Shown here: positions 23,771-31,710 of the stretch, piece after piece
Layout of the letters: each line of letters opens with the position of its first letter
Position numbering within the stretch: position 1 is the stretch's first letter
IMG/VR virus record: IMGVR_UViG_3300021127_000002
Coordinates: 56,203-120,202 of that record
Strand: one strand, 5' to 3'
From: a virus
DNA length: 64,000 bases
Notes under the pieces: model-generated
The model's database searches: none
Seen by the model: only the letters and a program-made list of their open reading frames with translations
Told to the model about the DNA's origin: nothing
Program-made: the position numbers and the translations under genes

Positions 23771-25324
23771 ATGTTTAAACCTTGTAGTTTATATTATGTA
23801 GATGGCTATAAAACAGCGCACAAAGCAATGTTAGCCCCAGGTACAACAAGATTGTACGGCACATGGATTCCACGTAGCGTTAAATATGCTCCAGGTGGTA
23901 TCAAAAAAATTGTATCATTTGGTCAACAATTACTTGTTCGTTGGCTACATGACGAGTTCACAGAACATTTCTTTAGCCAACCAAAAGATATCGCTATTAA
24001 ATTTGGTAAAGACATGTCAATGTATCTTGGAATGGATTATGATGCTTCACACTTCGAAGCTCTTCATGATGTTGGTTATTTACCAATTCGAATCAAATCA
24101 TTACCAGAAGGTATTGAAACATTACCTAATATACCACACATGACATTCATCAATACAATTGATGGTTTTGCATGGTTAACTTTATATTTGGAAACAATCA
24201 TTTCATCATTGGCTTGGAAACCATCAACATCAGCAACTATTGCCTTACAATATCGCAGGAATTTAGTTAATTGGGTTATGAAAACAGATCCAGCTAACGC
24301 ATGGTTAATTCCTTTCCTTGCTCATGATTTCTCTGCTCGTGGTTTATCTCCTTGGGATATGTTATCAAGTGGTTTAGGACATGCTACTTCATTTAGAGGT
24401 TCTGATACAATTATTTGCATCCCAGGCGCTCGTTATTTTTATGATGAACCTGAAAATGAAGTTTTTATCAATTCAGTAAACGCAAGCGAACATTCAGTTA
24501 GTTGTACTAAGATTTTTACAGTTGGTGAACAACAAATGATTGCCGATTGGTTGCAGATATTCCCTAAAGGTATTCTTTCCATTGTGTCAGATACATTTGA
24601 TTTGTGGGAGTTGATTACCGAATACTTACCAGCAAACAAAGAAGCTATTATGGCTCGTGATGGTAAGTTGGTTATTCGTCCTGACTCAGGTGATCCAGTA
24701 GATATTATCTGTGGTTCATTTTTACAAAGTGACCGAGATTTATCGGAAAACAAAAATGAAATTTGGACAAGTGAAGAAAAAGGTGTAATCGAATTACTTT
24801 GGGAAATCTTCGGTGGTACAGTTAACGAACAAGGTTACAAAGTTCTTGACCCACACATTGGTGCCATTTACGGTGATTCAATCACATTGGATCGTCAGAT
24901 TAAAATCTATGAAAGGTTAGCCGCTAAAGGTTTTGCTTCTACTAATATTGTACTTGGTGTTGGTTCATTCACATACCAATATAATACTCGTGATACTTTA
25001 GGTTTTGCCGCTAAAGGCGCTTGGTTTGAAGTATTGCAAGATGCAACTTCACATCCTGACGAAAGCGTATTCCAAATTCGTCAATCATATGACATCTACA
25101 AAGAACCAGTAACTGATAGGGATGCTTCTGGTAAGAGCACCAAAAAATCACTTAAAGGTAGGGTTTGTGTTACTAAAGATTATGATGGTGAATATATTGT
25201 AAATACACAATGTACTCCAGAAATGGAAGCCGCTGGAATTCTACAAACCATTTACGAAGATGGTAAATTCTATAACCAAACGACTTTAACCGAGATTCGT
25301 AAAAAACTTGAAGAAATATGTTAA
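23771..25324 (+). CDS. Nicotinamide phosphoribosyltransferase family enzyme (NAMPT/Namat-like)
   Basis: 517 residues from ATG 23771; a longer TTG frame overlaps the promoter. YVDGYKTAHKAM starts the fold. HDFSARGLSPWDMLSSGLGH and FRGSDTI follow, then NASEHSV (catalytic-type His), SDTFDLWELI and VIRPDSGDPVDI (phosphate site). YGDSITLDRQIKI, LGVGSFTYQYNTRDTLGFA and SLKGRV complete it. This covers the NAMPT family end to end. NAMPT makes NMN from nicotinamide and PRPP. The phage homologue Namat uses ADPR-PP and makes NAD+ directly. The Prs-like partner upstream fits either reaction. Confidence 0.88.
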   Translation: MFKPCSLYYVDGYKTAHKAMLAPGTTRLYGTWIPRSVKYAPGGIKKIVSFGQQLLVRWLHDEFTEHFFSQPKDIAIKFGKDMSMYLGMDYDASHFEALHDVGYLPIRIKSLPEGIETLPNIPHMTFINTIDGFAWLTLYLETIISSLAWKPSTSATIALQYRRNLVNWVMKTDPANAWLIPFLAHDFSARGLSPWDMLSSGLGHATSFRGSDTIICIPGARYFYDEPENEVFINSVNASEHSVSCTKIFTVGEQQMIADWLQIFPKGILSIVSDTFDLWELITEYLPANKEAIMARDGKLVIRPDSGDPVDIICGSFLQSDRDLSENKNEIWTSEEKGVIELLWEIFGGTVNEQGYKVLDPHIGAIYGDSITLDRQIKIYERLAAKGFASTNIVLGVGSFTYQYNTRDTLGFAAKGAWFEVLQDATSHPDESVFQIRQSYDIYKEPVTDRDASGKSTKKSLKGRVCVTKDYDGEYIVNTQCTPEMEAAGILQTIYEDGKFYNQTTLTEIRKKLEEIC

Positions 25325-25695
25325 CCAACCAGATAATTATTAATATATTATTGATAATTTTTATACATTGGTTTGCTGACTTTTTTTGTCAGACTTCATG
25401 GCAAGCTGAAAATAAGAGCAAAAGGTTTGATGCATTAACATTTCATGTGTTAACCTATGCTCTTATTACAGCAGGTTTCTGGTGGTATGTATTTAAATTA
25501 TCATTTGCACCAACGGTTTTATTTGTATTTACAATTACCTTTTTTGCACATGGTTTAACGGATTTCGTTACCAGTAGAATAACCAGTCCATTATTCGCAT
25601 CAAAAAATTATCATTGGGCATTCGTAGTCATTGGTATAGATCAATGTCTACATTATTTACAGTTATTTTTAACAGCACAATATTTACATATATAA
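25318..25695 (+). CDS. DUF3307-like integral membrane protein
   Basis: 125 residues with four hydrophobic segments. HWFADFFCQTSWQAENKSKR resembles the DUF3307 start (HxxADFxLQ, then KS). FAHGLTDFVTSR and GIDQCLHYLQLFL match its later motifs. The function is unknown. It overlaps the NAMPT gene by 7 bases. Confidence 0.65.
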   Translation: MLTNQIIINILLIIFIHWFADFFCQTSWQAENKSKRFDALTFHVLTYALITAGFWWYVFKLSFAPTVLFVFTITFFAHGLTDFVTSRITSPLFASKNYHWAFVVIGIDQCLHYLQLFLTAQYLHI

Positions 25696-25729
25696 TTGAT
25701 ACAATTATTAAATTCATAAAAAAAAATCT

Positions 25730-26368
25730 ATGTCAAACACAATTACATCTCTTTTGATTATTTCGCCAATTGTATTATCGGTTCTTATTATTCTTATTAT
25801 TATGATAAGAAAATTACAAAAAAATGATGATATAGAAAAAAACCATCATCATGAACCAGAATCAATAAACTCACAAACGGATTCATTTAAAATGTATGAA
25901 CCAGTGCCACCGACACAACCTAAATTAAATGATCATATCCAAGAATTAAATAAAAAGGGGATTTATTTTGAAAATGAAAAACCGATGATTGATGAAGATG
26001 ACGATGTTGATGTTGTAACACCTTTAGTTATGGCCGCAGATATTATCATGAGTAGTCAATCTGATGATTTTGTTCAAGATAATACAGATCCTATTGTACA
26101 GGACAATACAGATACTTTCGTTCAGGATAATACTGTACCAATGTCTGATACAACATTTACACCTTCTGACCCAGGTTCTACACAACAATCTTGGATTGAT
26201 TCATCACCATCTTATGATAACTCTCCTTCTTACGATAGCAGTCCTTCTTATGACAATAGTTCATCATATGATAGTAGTTCCTCTTCTTCCTCATATGACA
26301 GCAGTTCATCTTCTTCATATGACAGTAGTTCATCATCATCATCATTTGATTCTGGCGGTAGCTGGTAA
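25730..26368 (+). CDS. Membrane-anchored protein with Ser-rich repeat tail
   Basis: 212 residues. One N-terminal transmembrane segment (residues about 5-26) precedes a disordered acidic region with three FVQDNT/IVQDNT repeats (residues 110-135). A C-terminal low-complexity tail of SSYDS-type repeats ends in GGSW. It is probably an inner-membrane protein with an extended tail. Unrecognised family. Confidence 0.6.
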   Translation: MSNTITSLLIISPIVLSVLIILIIMIRKLQKNDDIEKNHHHEPESINSQTDSFKMYEPVPPTQPKLNDHIQELNKKGIYFENEKPMIDEDDDVDVVTPLVMAADIIMSSQSDDFVQDNTDPIVQDNTDTFVQDNTVPMSDTTFTPSDPGSTQQSWIDSSPSYDNSPSYDSSPSYDNSSSYDSSSSSSSYDSSSSSSYDSSSSSSSFDSGGSW

Positions 26369-26388
26369 TAACATAAATAATTTAAATG

Positions 26389-26423
26389 AATACCCTCAGA
26401 AAAAAAAACTGGGGGTATTTTTG
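26389..26423 (+). terminator. Rho-independent terminator
   Basis: ATACCCTCAG pairs with CTGGGGGTAT (one wobble) around an all-A loop and is followed by TTTTTG. Confidence 0.85.
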
Positions 26424-26451
26424 TTTTTCTGAAATTAATTTTATATCTTTG
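26420..26451 (+). promoter_or_regulatory. Bacteroidota-type promoter
   Basis: TTTG at 26420-26423 (shared with the terminator T run) and TATCTTTG at 26444-26451, 20 bases apart; the ATG lies at 26462. Confidence 0.65.
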
Positions 26452-26461
26452 TTTAAAATTA

Positions 26462-26902
26462 ATGATTATGAAATGGGGTAAAGACGGACAATACGATTCG
26501 CTTGAAGAATATTTTGAGAGTGATGAAGGTAAAGAGTCCTTAAAAGAATTTGGTTTAAATGAAGAACGTAAAAAAGGCAATCGTGAAAGAGTTAAAAAGT
26601 TCTTTAATGGTAATCAAGAATTATTTGACCAATTAATGATTAATATTGAAAAACGTCACGATGACCGTTGGGATAATGTTTGCTATAAACAAGGTTGTGA
26701 ACCATATCCGTGGGAAATTTTATACGCTGTATTTAACCTGGCTGAGGCTGAGGGTACAGAGTTAACAAAACCACTGGATAGTTTAACAAATAATTGGCCA
26801 TCAGACATCTATGAATATATGGGTTGGCAATTTGCAATTACTCACGGTCAAGGAAGTGTAATGTCAGTTTATCACAATAAAATATTAAAATTCAGAATAT
26901 GA
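26462..26902 (+). CDS. Hypothetical protein
   Basis: 146 residues, charged and helical. YPWEILYAVFNLAEAEGTEL and a YMGWQFAITHGQGSVMS end are distinctive, but I do not recognise them. It has its own promoter and overlaps the next gene by 4 bases. Confidence 0.6.
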   Translation: MIMKWGKDGQYDSLEEYFESDEGKESLKEFGLNEERKKGNRERVKKFFNGNQELFDQLMINIEKRHDDRWDNVCYKQGCEPYPWEILYAVFNLAEAEGTELTKPLDSLTNNWPSDIYEYMGWQFAITHGQGSVMSVYHNKILKFRI

Positions 26903-27720
26903 GAAGTTATCCAGATTTAAACAATAAATACGATCAGAAAGATCTCGAACTATTGAAAGCCAAAGAATGGCAACTTGAATTACTAAAGAAAAATCCAGAC
27001 TATCCTTATTGGGGTAACCATGAGGATTATATGATAGGTGAGAATAAGGGTTGGGGTTCACCACAGGAATTGGAAACATTTGCTGAACATTGGAACCTCG
27101 ATGATTACAATGAAATTGTAAACTTCTATTTTGAGATTTACCGTGAAAATCACGAATGTCCTCATTGTGATGGTGAGGCATTAAATCCAGCCACAAAACG
27201 AATATCCGATGATTGGTATGACTTTGGAAATACTGGTCGAAAGTGGTCAGATAAAATTACTCAAGATGAAGTTTATGAACTTTTGAAACGCAAAAGATTA
27301 GGTGATTTTACTGATTATAATGGTTATTATGATGAGGATTTACAAAAGTGGTTAGGTTGGGTTGATGGTGAGAAAGTTGAAATTGCTCCCCCAACTCCAG
27401 AACAAATACCTTCGGTTGAAACGATTAATCAAGCCCAGCATGGCCGTGGATTTGGTCACGATGCTATTAATAAATGGATATGTGTTGAAACAAGGGCAAA
27501 ACGTCTTGGTGTATATGGTCATTGTGAACATTGCGATGGTGGTCACATCTATGATGAACCAGAGGCAAGGGTAGCTTTGCAACTTTGGGTTCTTCACCCA
27601 AGGAAGGGAGCATCACGTGGTGTCTACATTAAAAATATAGAAGAACATGAGGTTCCACAGGTTTTAGCTTACCTAAAAGAAGCTGCTGAACGAAATGCTG
27701 ATAGATTTTCAAAATTATAA
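26899..27720 (+). CDS. Conserved phage protein with two CxxC zinc motifs
   Basis: 273 residues. ECPHCDGEALNPATKRISDD near residue 88, then WSDKITQDEVYELL, GRGFGHDAINKWICVETRAK and YGHCEHCDGGHIYDEPEARV. RKGASRGVYIKNIEEHEVP follows, then a C-terminal helix AAERNADRFSKL. The two CxxC pairs probably form one zinc site. This block is familiar from large-phage hypothetical proteins. The function is unknown. Confidence 0.65.
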   Translation: MRSYPDLNNKYDQKDLELLKAKEWQLELLKKNPDYPYWGNHEDYMIGENKGWGSPQELETFAEHWNLDDYNEIVNFYFEIYRENHECPHCDGEALNPATKRISDDWYDFGNTGRKWSDKITQDEVYELLKRKRLGDFTDYNGYYDEDLQKWLGWVDGEKVEIAPPTPEQIPSVETINQAQHGRGFGHDAINKWICVETRAKRLGVYGHCEHCDGGHIYDEPEARVALQLWVLHPRKGASRGVYIKNIEEHEVPQVLAYLKEAAERNADRFSKL

Positions 27721-27727
27721 ATAAAAT

Positions 27728-28435
27728 ATGAAAAAGTTTTTACTATTATTATTGATTCCGACTTTGGGTTATGGTCAAATTAATTATAGCCTTGATAATA
27801 ACATTACTGGAACATATGCAACCACAAAGGTTGGTGATCAACCAGCATTAATGATTAATGGATCAAATCATTTTGATTGTGGTAATTTTGTTTTGGATAT
27901 CAATCCGTACTATTCATTGAAATATACTGGAACCAAACAAATTGACAATGAGTTTTTAACCAGAGAAGATATTGGTTACAAAGAAAAAGATATAACCGTA
28001 TTCGCCTATCATGAATATAACTCATCATTGATTCGTTCAATATCATCAGATAATTGGATTGGTTTGGGTGTGGGTAAAAAGTATGTTTTCAGTGATAAAT
28101 TATTCCTTGCTTTATCTTATTGTTCTGTTTATGAATATAGAAGATATTCTGAATTGAGTTTACAAACAATATTAAGAAATTCATTCAGAGCAAAATTAAA
28201 ATTGACATACCCAGCTGTTGCTTTTTCATTCGAATATTACTACCAACCAAGTGTAAATGATATGAATGATTATAATATGTTTGGTTCATCATCAATTTCA
28301 TTATTTCCAGGAAAAACCATTTCCTTTGTTGCACAAAATACTTATAATTTCATAAGCACAGATAAAGTCAAAACAATCCAATCCACATCATTTGGATTCA
28401 AAATAAAGGTTAAAAGCAAAAACGAAAAGTCATGA
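27728..28435 (+). CDS. Exported outer-membrane beta-barrel-like protein (DUF481-like)
   Basis: 235 residues. The signal peptide MKKFLLLLLIPTLGYGQ is followed by alternating amphipathic strands rich in Tyr and Ser. These include NYSLDNNITGTYATTKVGDQ, YSLKYTGTKQIDNEFLTRED and WIGLGVGKKYVFSDKLFLAL, ending in a strand with terminal Phe. The layout resembles salt-induced outer-membrane barrels of the DUF481 type. Phage-encoded outer-membrane proteins can block receptors or superinfecting phages; that role is inference. Confidence 0.6.
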   Translation: MKKFLLLLLIPTLGYGQINYSLDNNITGTYATTKVGDQPALMINGSNHFDCGNFVLDINPYYSLKYTGTKQIDNEFLTREDIGYKEKDITVFAYHEYNSSLIRSISSDNWIGLGVGKKYVFSDKLFLALSYCSVYEYRRYSELSLQTILRNSFRAKLKLTYPAVAFSFEYYYQPSVNDMNDYNMFGSSSISLFPGKTISFVAQNTYNFISTDKVKTIQSTSFGFKIKVKSKNEKS

Positions 28436-28950
28436 TGATGCGTTATTATAACTTCCACAGAGATACTGCCAGCAAGCTCCATGAAGAAGTTAATCAAAAA
28501 TATGATAAAACCTTACCATATGTACATCATTTGGATATGGTTGTCTATGTATGTAGGCAATTCAAACATCTCATACCACAAAATGAATATTTTGATGTTG
28601 AAACTGGTTGTTATTTCCATGATGCAATAGAAGATGCAAGGGTAACATATAATGATATTATGGATATAACCAATAGTGAAAAGGTTGCTGAGTATGTTTA
28701 TGCTGTTACCAACGAAAAAGGTAAGAATAGGTTTGAAAGGGCAAATGCCAAATATTATGAAGGTATCAGAAATCTACCTTATGCTACTTATATAAAATTG
28801 TGTGATCGTATTGCAAATATGCAATATTCCAAAAATAATGGTTCATCTATGCATAAAAAATATGTGTTAGAATACCCACATTTCAAGGATTCTTTATATG
28901 ATGAAACATATAAAGAAATGTTTGAATACATTGAAAATAATTTACTATGA
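28432..28950 (+). CDS. HD-domain (p)ppGpp-hydrolase-like protein
   Basis: 172 residues. YVHHLDMVVYVCRQF gives the first His, CYFHDAIEDARVTYNDI the HDxxED motif, and YIKLCDRIANMQYSKN the KLxDRxxN motif. These are ordered as in RelA/SpoT and MESH1 hydrolase domains. No synthetase or regulatory domains are present, so it is a small stand-alone hydrolase. It could remove (p)ppGpp or a related nucleotide. Confidence 0.7.
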   Translation: MMMRYYNFHRDTASKLHEEVNQKYDKTLPYVHHLDMVVYVCRQFKHLIPQNEYFDVETGCYFHDAIEDARVTYNDIMDITNSEKVAEYVYAVTNEKGKNRFERANAKYYEGIRNLPYATYIKLCDRIANMQYSKNNGSSMHKKYVLEYPHFKDSLYDETYKEMFEYIENNLL

Positions 28951-29120
28951 AAATTTTTAAAATATCAATACTATCTGTCATATTACTAATAATTGTTATA
29001 TACATTTGGTTATATCAAAAGAATGATACGATGTTGATGAAGCATTGGATCGAATTATTTGTAATTGAAGCATTTATACAGGAGATTCTGTTTTTATTGA
29101 GGAATCCTAAGAAGAATTAA
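28947..29120 (+). CDS. Small membrane protein
   Basis: 57 residues starting MKIFKISILSVILLIIVIYI, a single transmembrane helix, and ending LLRNPKKN. It overlaps the HD gene stop (ATGA). Unrecognised. Confidence 0.55.
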   Translation: MKIFKISILSVILLIIVIYIWLYQKNDTMLMKHWIELFVIEAFIQEILFLLRNPKKN

Positions 29121-29170
29121 CCTTTATTTTTTAATGTTTTATCATATATTTATTATTAAACTAAAAATAT

Positions 29171-29827
29171 ATGATGAAAAGAATGATTTTATCGGTAATA
29201 TTTGTTCTAACTACAATATTATCATTTGCTCAAGTTAGCACAAAGAATTGCGTTGAGATTAAACATAAGGGTTACACCACATTATTTGACACTGTATTGA
29301 AATATCCAGTGTTGGTTAAATGGATTGACACAAAGTCACGTTTATCTTGTGGTGATGATAAATTATCACGTAAGGATAATTTCCAACCAGATCCAAAATT
29401 ATATAAAGAAACAAATCTTGGAAAGGATTATGTTGGTTCAGGTTATGATAGAGGTCATATGTGTCCAGCTGCGGATAACCAATGTGATGCTGATGAAATG
29501 GTGGAATGTTTCTATTTTTCCAACATGGCACCACAGCCACATGCAACAAATGCTGGTGACTGGAAAACTGTTGAGGAAGACACACGTGATTATACTTTAA
29601 AAAATGACTCTGTTTATGTATGGTGCGGTTCAGTGGGTAACGCTAAAAAAGTTAAATCTTTAACTGTACCTACACAATGCTGGAAAGTTATTTATATTGT
29701 TAAAACTAATACTTGGTATGCTTATATCATGAATAACACATTCGATCACCCAGTTGGAAAATCTAAATGGGTTGTTAAAGTATCTGATGTTGAAAAATTG
29801 ACAGGTTTTAAATTTGTTAAGTATTAA
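29171..29827 (+). CDS. Secreted DNA/RNA non-specific endonuclease (DRGH type)
   Basis: 218 residues. The signal peptide ends near SFAQ. The NUC1 motif DRGHMCPAADNQ lies near residue 97 and FYFSNMAPQPHATNAGDWK gives the metal Asn. This is the beta-beta-alpha-metal nuclease family of Serratia nuclease and endonuclease G, exported to the periplasm or outside. Possible roles are scavenging DNA or destroying incoming DNA. Confidence 0.85.
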   Translation: MMKRMILSVIFVLTTILSFAQVSTKNCVEIKHKGYTTLFDTVLKYPVLVKWIDTKSRLSCGDDKLSRKDNFQPDPKLYKETNLGKDYVGSGYDRGHMCPAADNQCDADEMVECFYFSNMAPQPHATNAGDWKTVEEDTRDYTLKNDSVYVWCGSVGNAKKVKSLTVPTQCWKVIYIVKTNTWYAYIMNNTFDHPVGKSKWVVKVSDVEKLTGFKFVKY

Positions 29828-29859
29828 TTTGGAATAATCAAAAATGTTTATTAATTTTG
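29828..29859 (+). promoter_or_regulatory. Bacteroidota-type promoter
   Basis: TTTG at 29828-29831 and TAATTTTG at 29852-29859, 20 bases apart. A strong hairpin begins at once downstream. Confidence 0.5.
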
Positions 29860-29892
29860 TCCTACCTACTTAAAGGTGGGACATTTTTTTTT
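29859..29892 (+). terminator. Terminator-like hairpin abutting a start codon
   Basis: GTCCTACCT pairs with AGGTGGGAC around a 6-base loop and is followed by an unbroken T run that ends at the ATG of 29893. It terminates the nuclease gene or attenuates the next one. Confidence 0.65.
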
Positions 29893-30369
29893 ATGAAAAA
29901 TAGAATATTTACACCCCCAATGAATATTGCAGATAGATACCATAATATTAAATCTGTATTTCTTGGTGGGAGCATAGAACAAGGGACAGCCGAAGACTGG
30001 CAAAAATATGTTAGTGGAAAATTACAAAGTTCTTTTAACGTATTTAACCCAAGAAGGAGTGATTGGGATTCCTCTTGGGAACAAAATATAACCAACGCAC
30101 AATTCTTTCAACAAGTGGAATGGGAATTAAATGCTTTGGAACATTCTGATTATATAATCATGAATTTCATTCCTGAAACAATGTCACCCATATCTTTACT
30201 TGAACTTGGAAAATTTGCTCAACCTGGTAAAATGTTTGTTTGTTGTCCAGAAGGTTATTGGCGCAAAGGTAACGTTGACATCTTTTGTTCAAAGTACAAT
30301 ATAGAAATGTTTGATAACATCGACCAATTAATTAACACATTATTTAATTTAGACCATGATAGAAAATAG
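29893..30369 (+). CDS. Nucleoside 2-deoxyribosyltransferase-like protein
   Basis: 158 residues from ATG 29893. KSVFLGGSIEQGTAEDWQKY, FNPRRSDWDSSW, EWELNALEHSDYIIMNF and SPISLLELGKFA follow the Nuc_deoxyri_tr2 pattern (GSIxxG, DW, D, E, LELG). This family exchanges or hydrolyses nucleoside and nucleotide glycosidic bonds. Several phage and defence enzymes belong to it. Confidence 0.75.
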   Translation: MKNRIFTPPMNIADRYHNIKSVFLGGSIEQGTAEDWQKYVSGKLQSSFNVFNPRRSDWDSSWEQNITNAQFFQQVEWELNALEHSDYIIMNFIPETMSPISLLELGKFAQPGKMFVCCPEGYWRKGNVDIFCSKYNIEMFDNIDQLINTLFNLDHDRK

Positions 30370-30775
30370 AAAAGCTAAATTTGATTACGAATTTCTGTTT
30401 ACAGAAACAGCAGGTATCGTATTGCAAAGTTCTGAAATCAAACAATTAAAAGATGGCAAAGCATCTTTGGTCGATGGCTATTGCTATTTCGATGGTAATG
30501 AGTTATATGTTAAAAACTTTAATATCAATGAAGTAAAAACGGCTTATTCTCATGATCCAAAGAGAGATAAGAAGTTATTGTTGAATAAAAGTGAATTAAG
30601 GAAGTTTAAGCGTGAATTAGATGCCAATCTTACAATTATACCATTAAAGGTATTTAGGAACGATAATGGCCTATTTAAGATGGTTATTGCGATGTGTAAG
30701 GGTAAGAAGAATTATAATAAGAAAGAGGCGATTAAAGAGAGAGATATAAAACGTGATCTTGAAAGAAATTATTAA
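30356..30775 (+). CDS. smpB: SmpB-like tmRNA-binding protein
   Basis: 139 residues, family length. The N-terminal block KAKFDYEFLFTETAGIVLQ, then SSEIKQLKDGKASLVDGYCY, is followed by ELYVKNFNINEV. After a DPKRDKKLLLNKSELRKF block the C-terminus is NYNKKEAIKERDIKRDLERN. This follows bacterial SmpB throughout (AxxxYxxGIxLxGTEVKSLRxGK; DKRxxxKxRD). SmpB delivers tmRNA to stalled ribosomes. No tmRNA is recognisable in this window. It overlaps the upstream gene by 14 bases. Confidence 0.85.
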   Translation: MIENRKAKFDYEFLFTETAGIVLQSSEIKQLKDGKASLVDGYCYFDGNELYVKNFNINEVKTAYSHDPKRDKKLLLNKSELRKFKRELDANLTIIPLKVFRNDNGLFKMVIAMCKGKKNYNKKEAIKERDIKRDLERNY

Positions 30776-30797
30776 TTTTTCAGAACATTGAAAAATT
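30774..30797 (+). terminator. AT-rich hairpin after smpB
   Basis: AATTTTTCA pairs with TGAAAAATT around GAACAT. There is no following T run, so it is a weak terminator or processing site. Confidence 0.4.
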
Positions 30798-30831
30798 GAT
30801 ACATATTTATTTTCAAAATCACATTACTTAA

Positions 30832-31317
30832 ATGAGAATTTTTCTTATCAATATAAAAGGAGCTGGTGTTGACCTTACAGCTGGCAAATTAACAAAGGAT
30901 CAGGTTAAAAATTGGGATAAGATACAAGCTAACCCAGAATTAATAGATGACAATAATCCTATCTTTGAGTTATATGGGACACTTGTTGAAACTGCAACAA
31001 TTGAGGTTATAGATGATGAAGGTGAGATTGTTGATGTTTATGGGTATAATGATTTATTATCCGAAGAGGTTGAAAATATGAACCTAAAATCAGGTTCTCA
31101 TTATGTAAAAGAAACATATCTTAAAGGTTTATTCCATTCTTTCGAATTATTTTTGGACAACAGCGAAAGATTTGACATTGATTTGATTACCTTGAAGACG
31201 AAGGAATATAAGGGTGAGCAATATATTTGCGCTATGGATTACGATGGTGATCCACTCGAATCAATTGAATCCATAACAACTGGTCACGAAAAAAATATTC
31301 AAAAAATTATTTGTTAG
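30832..31317 (+). CDS. Hypothetical protein
   Basis: 161 residues, acidic and soluble, with an EVIDDEGEIVDVYGYNDLL stretch. Unrecognised. No membrane segments or Cys motifs. Confidence 0.55.
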   Translation: MRIFLINIKGAGVDLTAGKLTKDQVKNWDKIQANPELIDDNNPIFELYGTLVETATIEVIDDEGEIVDVYGYNDLLSEEVENMNLKSGSHYVKETYLKGLFHSFELFLDNSERFDIDLITLKTKEYKGEQYICAMDYDGDPLESIESITTGHEKNIQKIIC

Positions 31318-31333
31318 TTCGAATTAATTGTTT

Positions 31334-31341
31334 TATCTTTG
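31334..31341 (+). promoter_or_regulatory. Promoter -7 box
   Basis: TATCTTTG at 31334-31341, 20 bases before the ATG at 31361. The upstream element is weak. Confidence 0.45.
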
Positions 31342-31360
31342 TCTTATAAACAGACAATTT

Positions 31361-31708
31361 ATGATGCGATTAATAGAATTTAAAAAGATGCAAGATCTCT
31401 GGTTTGCTATACTACCAGAGTATATTGAGCAAGGTGGCGATTTTAACGACTGTCTTATGGTCGATGGTGCCCCAGAAATGCTTGATCGATTATCCAATAG
31501 TACTGATGAAATTACATTATTACTTTCCACTGAAGAAATTCCGTCTGATTGTGTATTGTCAAAATACGATGAGGAAATGGATTGGGGTTATTACCTATGC
31601 AAATTTCCTAACGATAAAAAAGGCAAACATGTCGCTCTTTGTCCTGTCAATTCATTTGTTTGGGTCGGTAAACACCCAAATAAAATTTATATACGTATAA
31701 AATCATAA
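31361..31708 (+). CDS. Conserved-looking phage hypothetical protein
   Basis: 115 residues from ATG 31361. LIEFKKMQDLWFAILPEYIE, GGDFNDCLMVDGAPEMLD and ITLLLSTEEIPSD are distinctive and probably family-conserved, but I cannot name a function. Confidence 0.55.
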   Translation: MMRLIEFKKMQDLWFAILPEYIEQGGDFNDCLMVDGAPEMLDRLSNSTDEITLLLSTEEIPSDCVLSKYDEEMDWGYYLCKFPNDKKGKHVALCPVNSFVWVGKHPNKIYIRIKS

Positions 31709-31710
31709 CT

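Noticed and set aside
26190-26368. CRISPR array or DNA repeat array
   Set aside because: The repeats are TCATCATATGACAG-like codon repeats within a Ser/Tyr/Asp low-complexity protein tail, without spacers.
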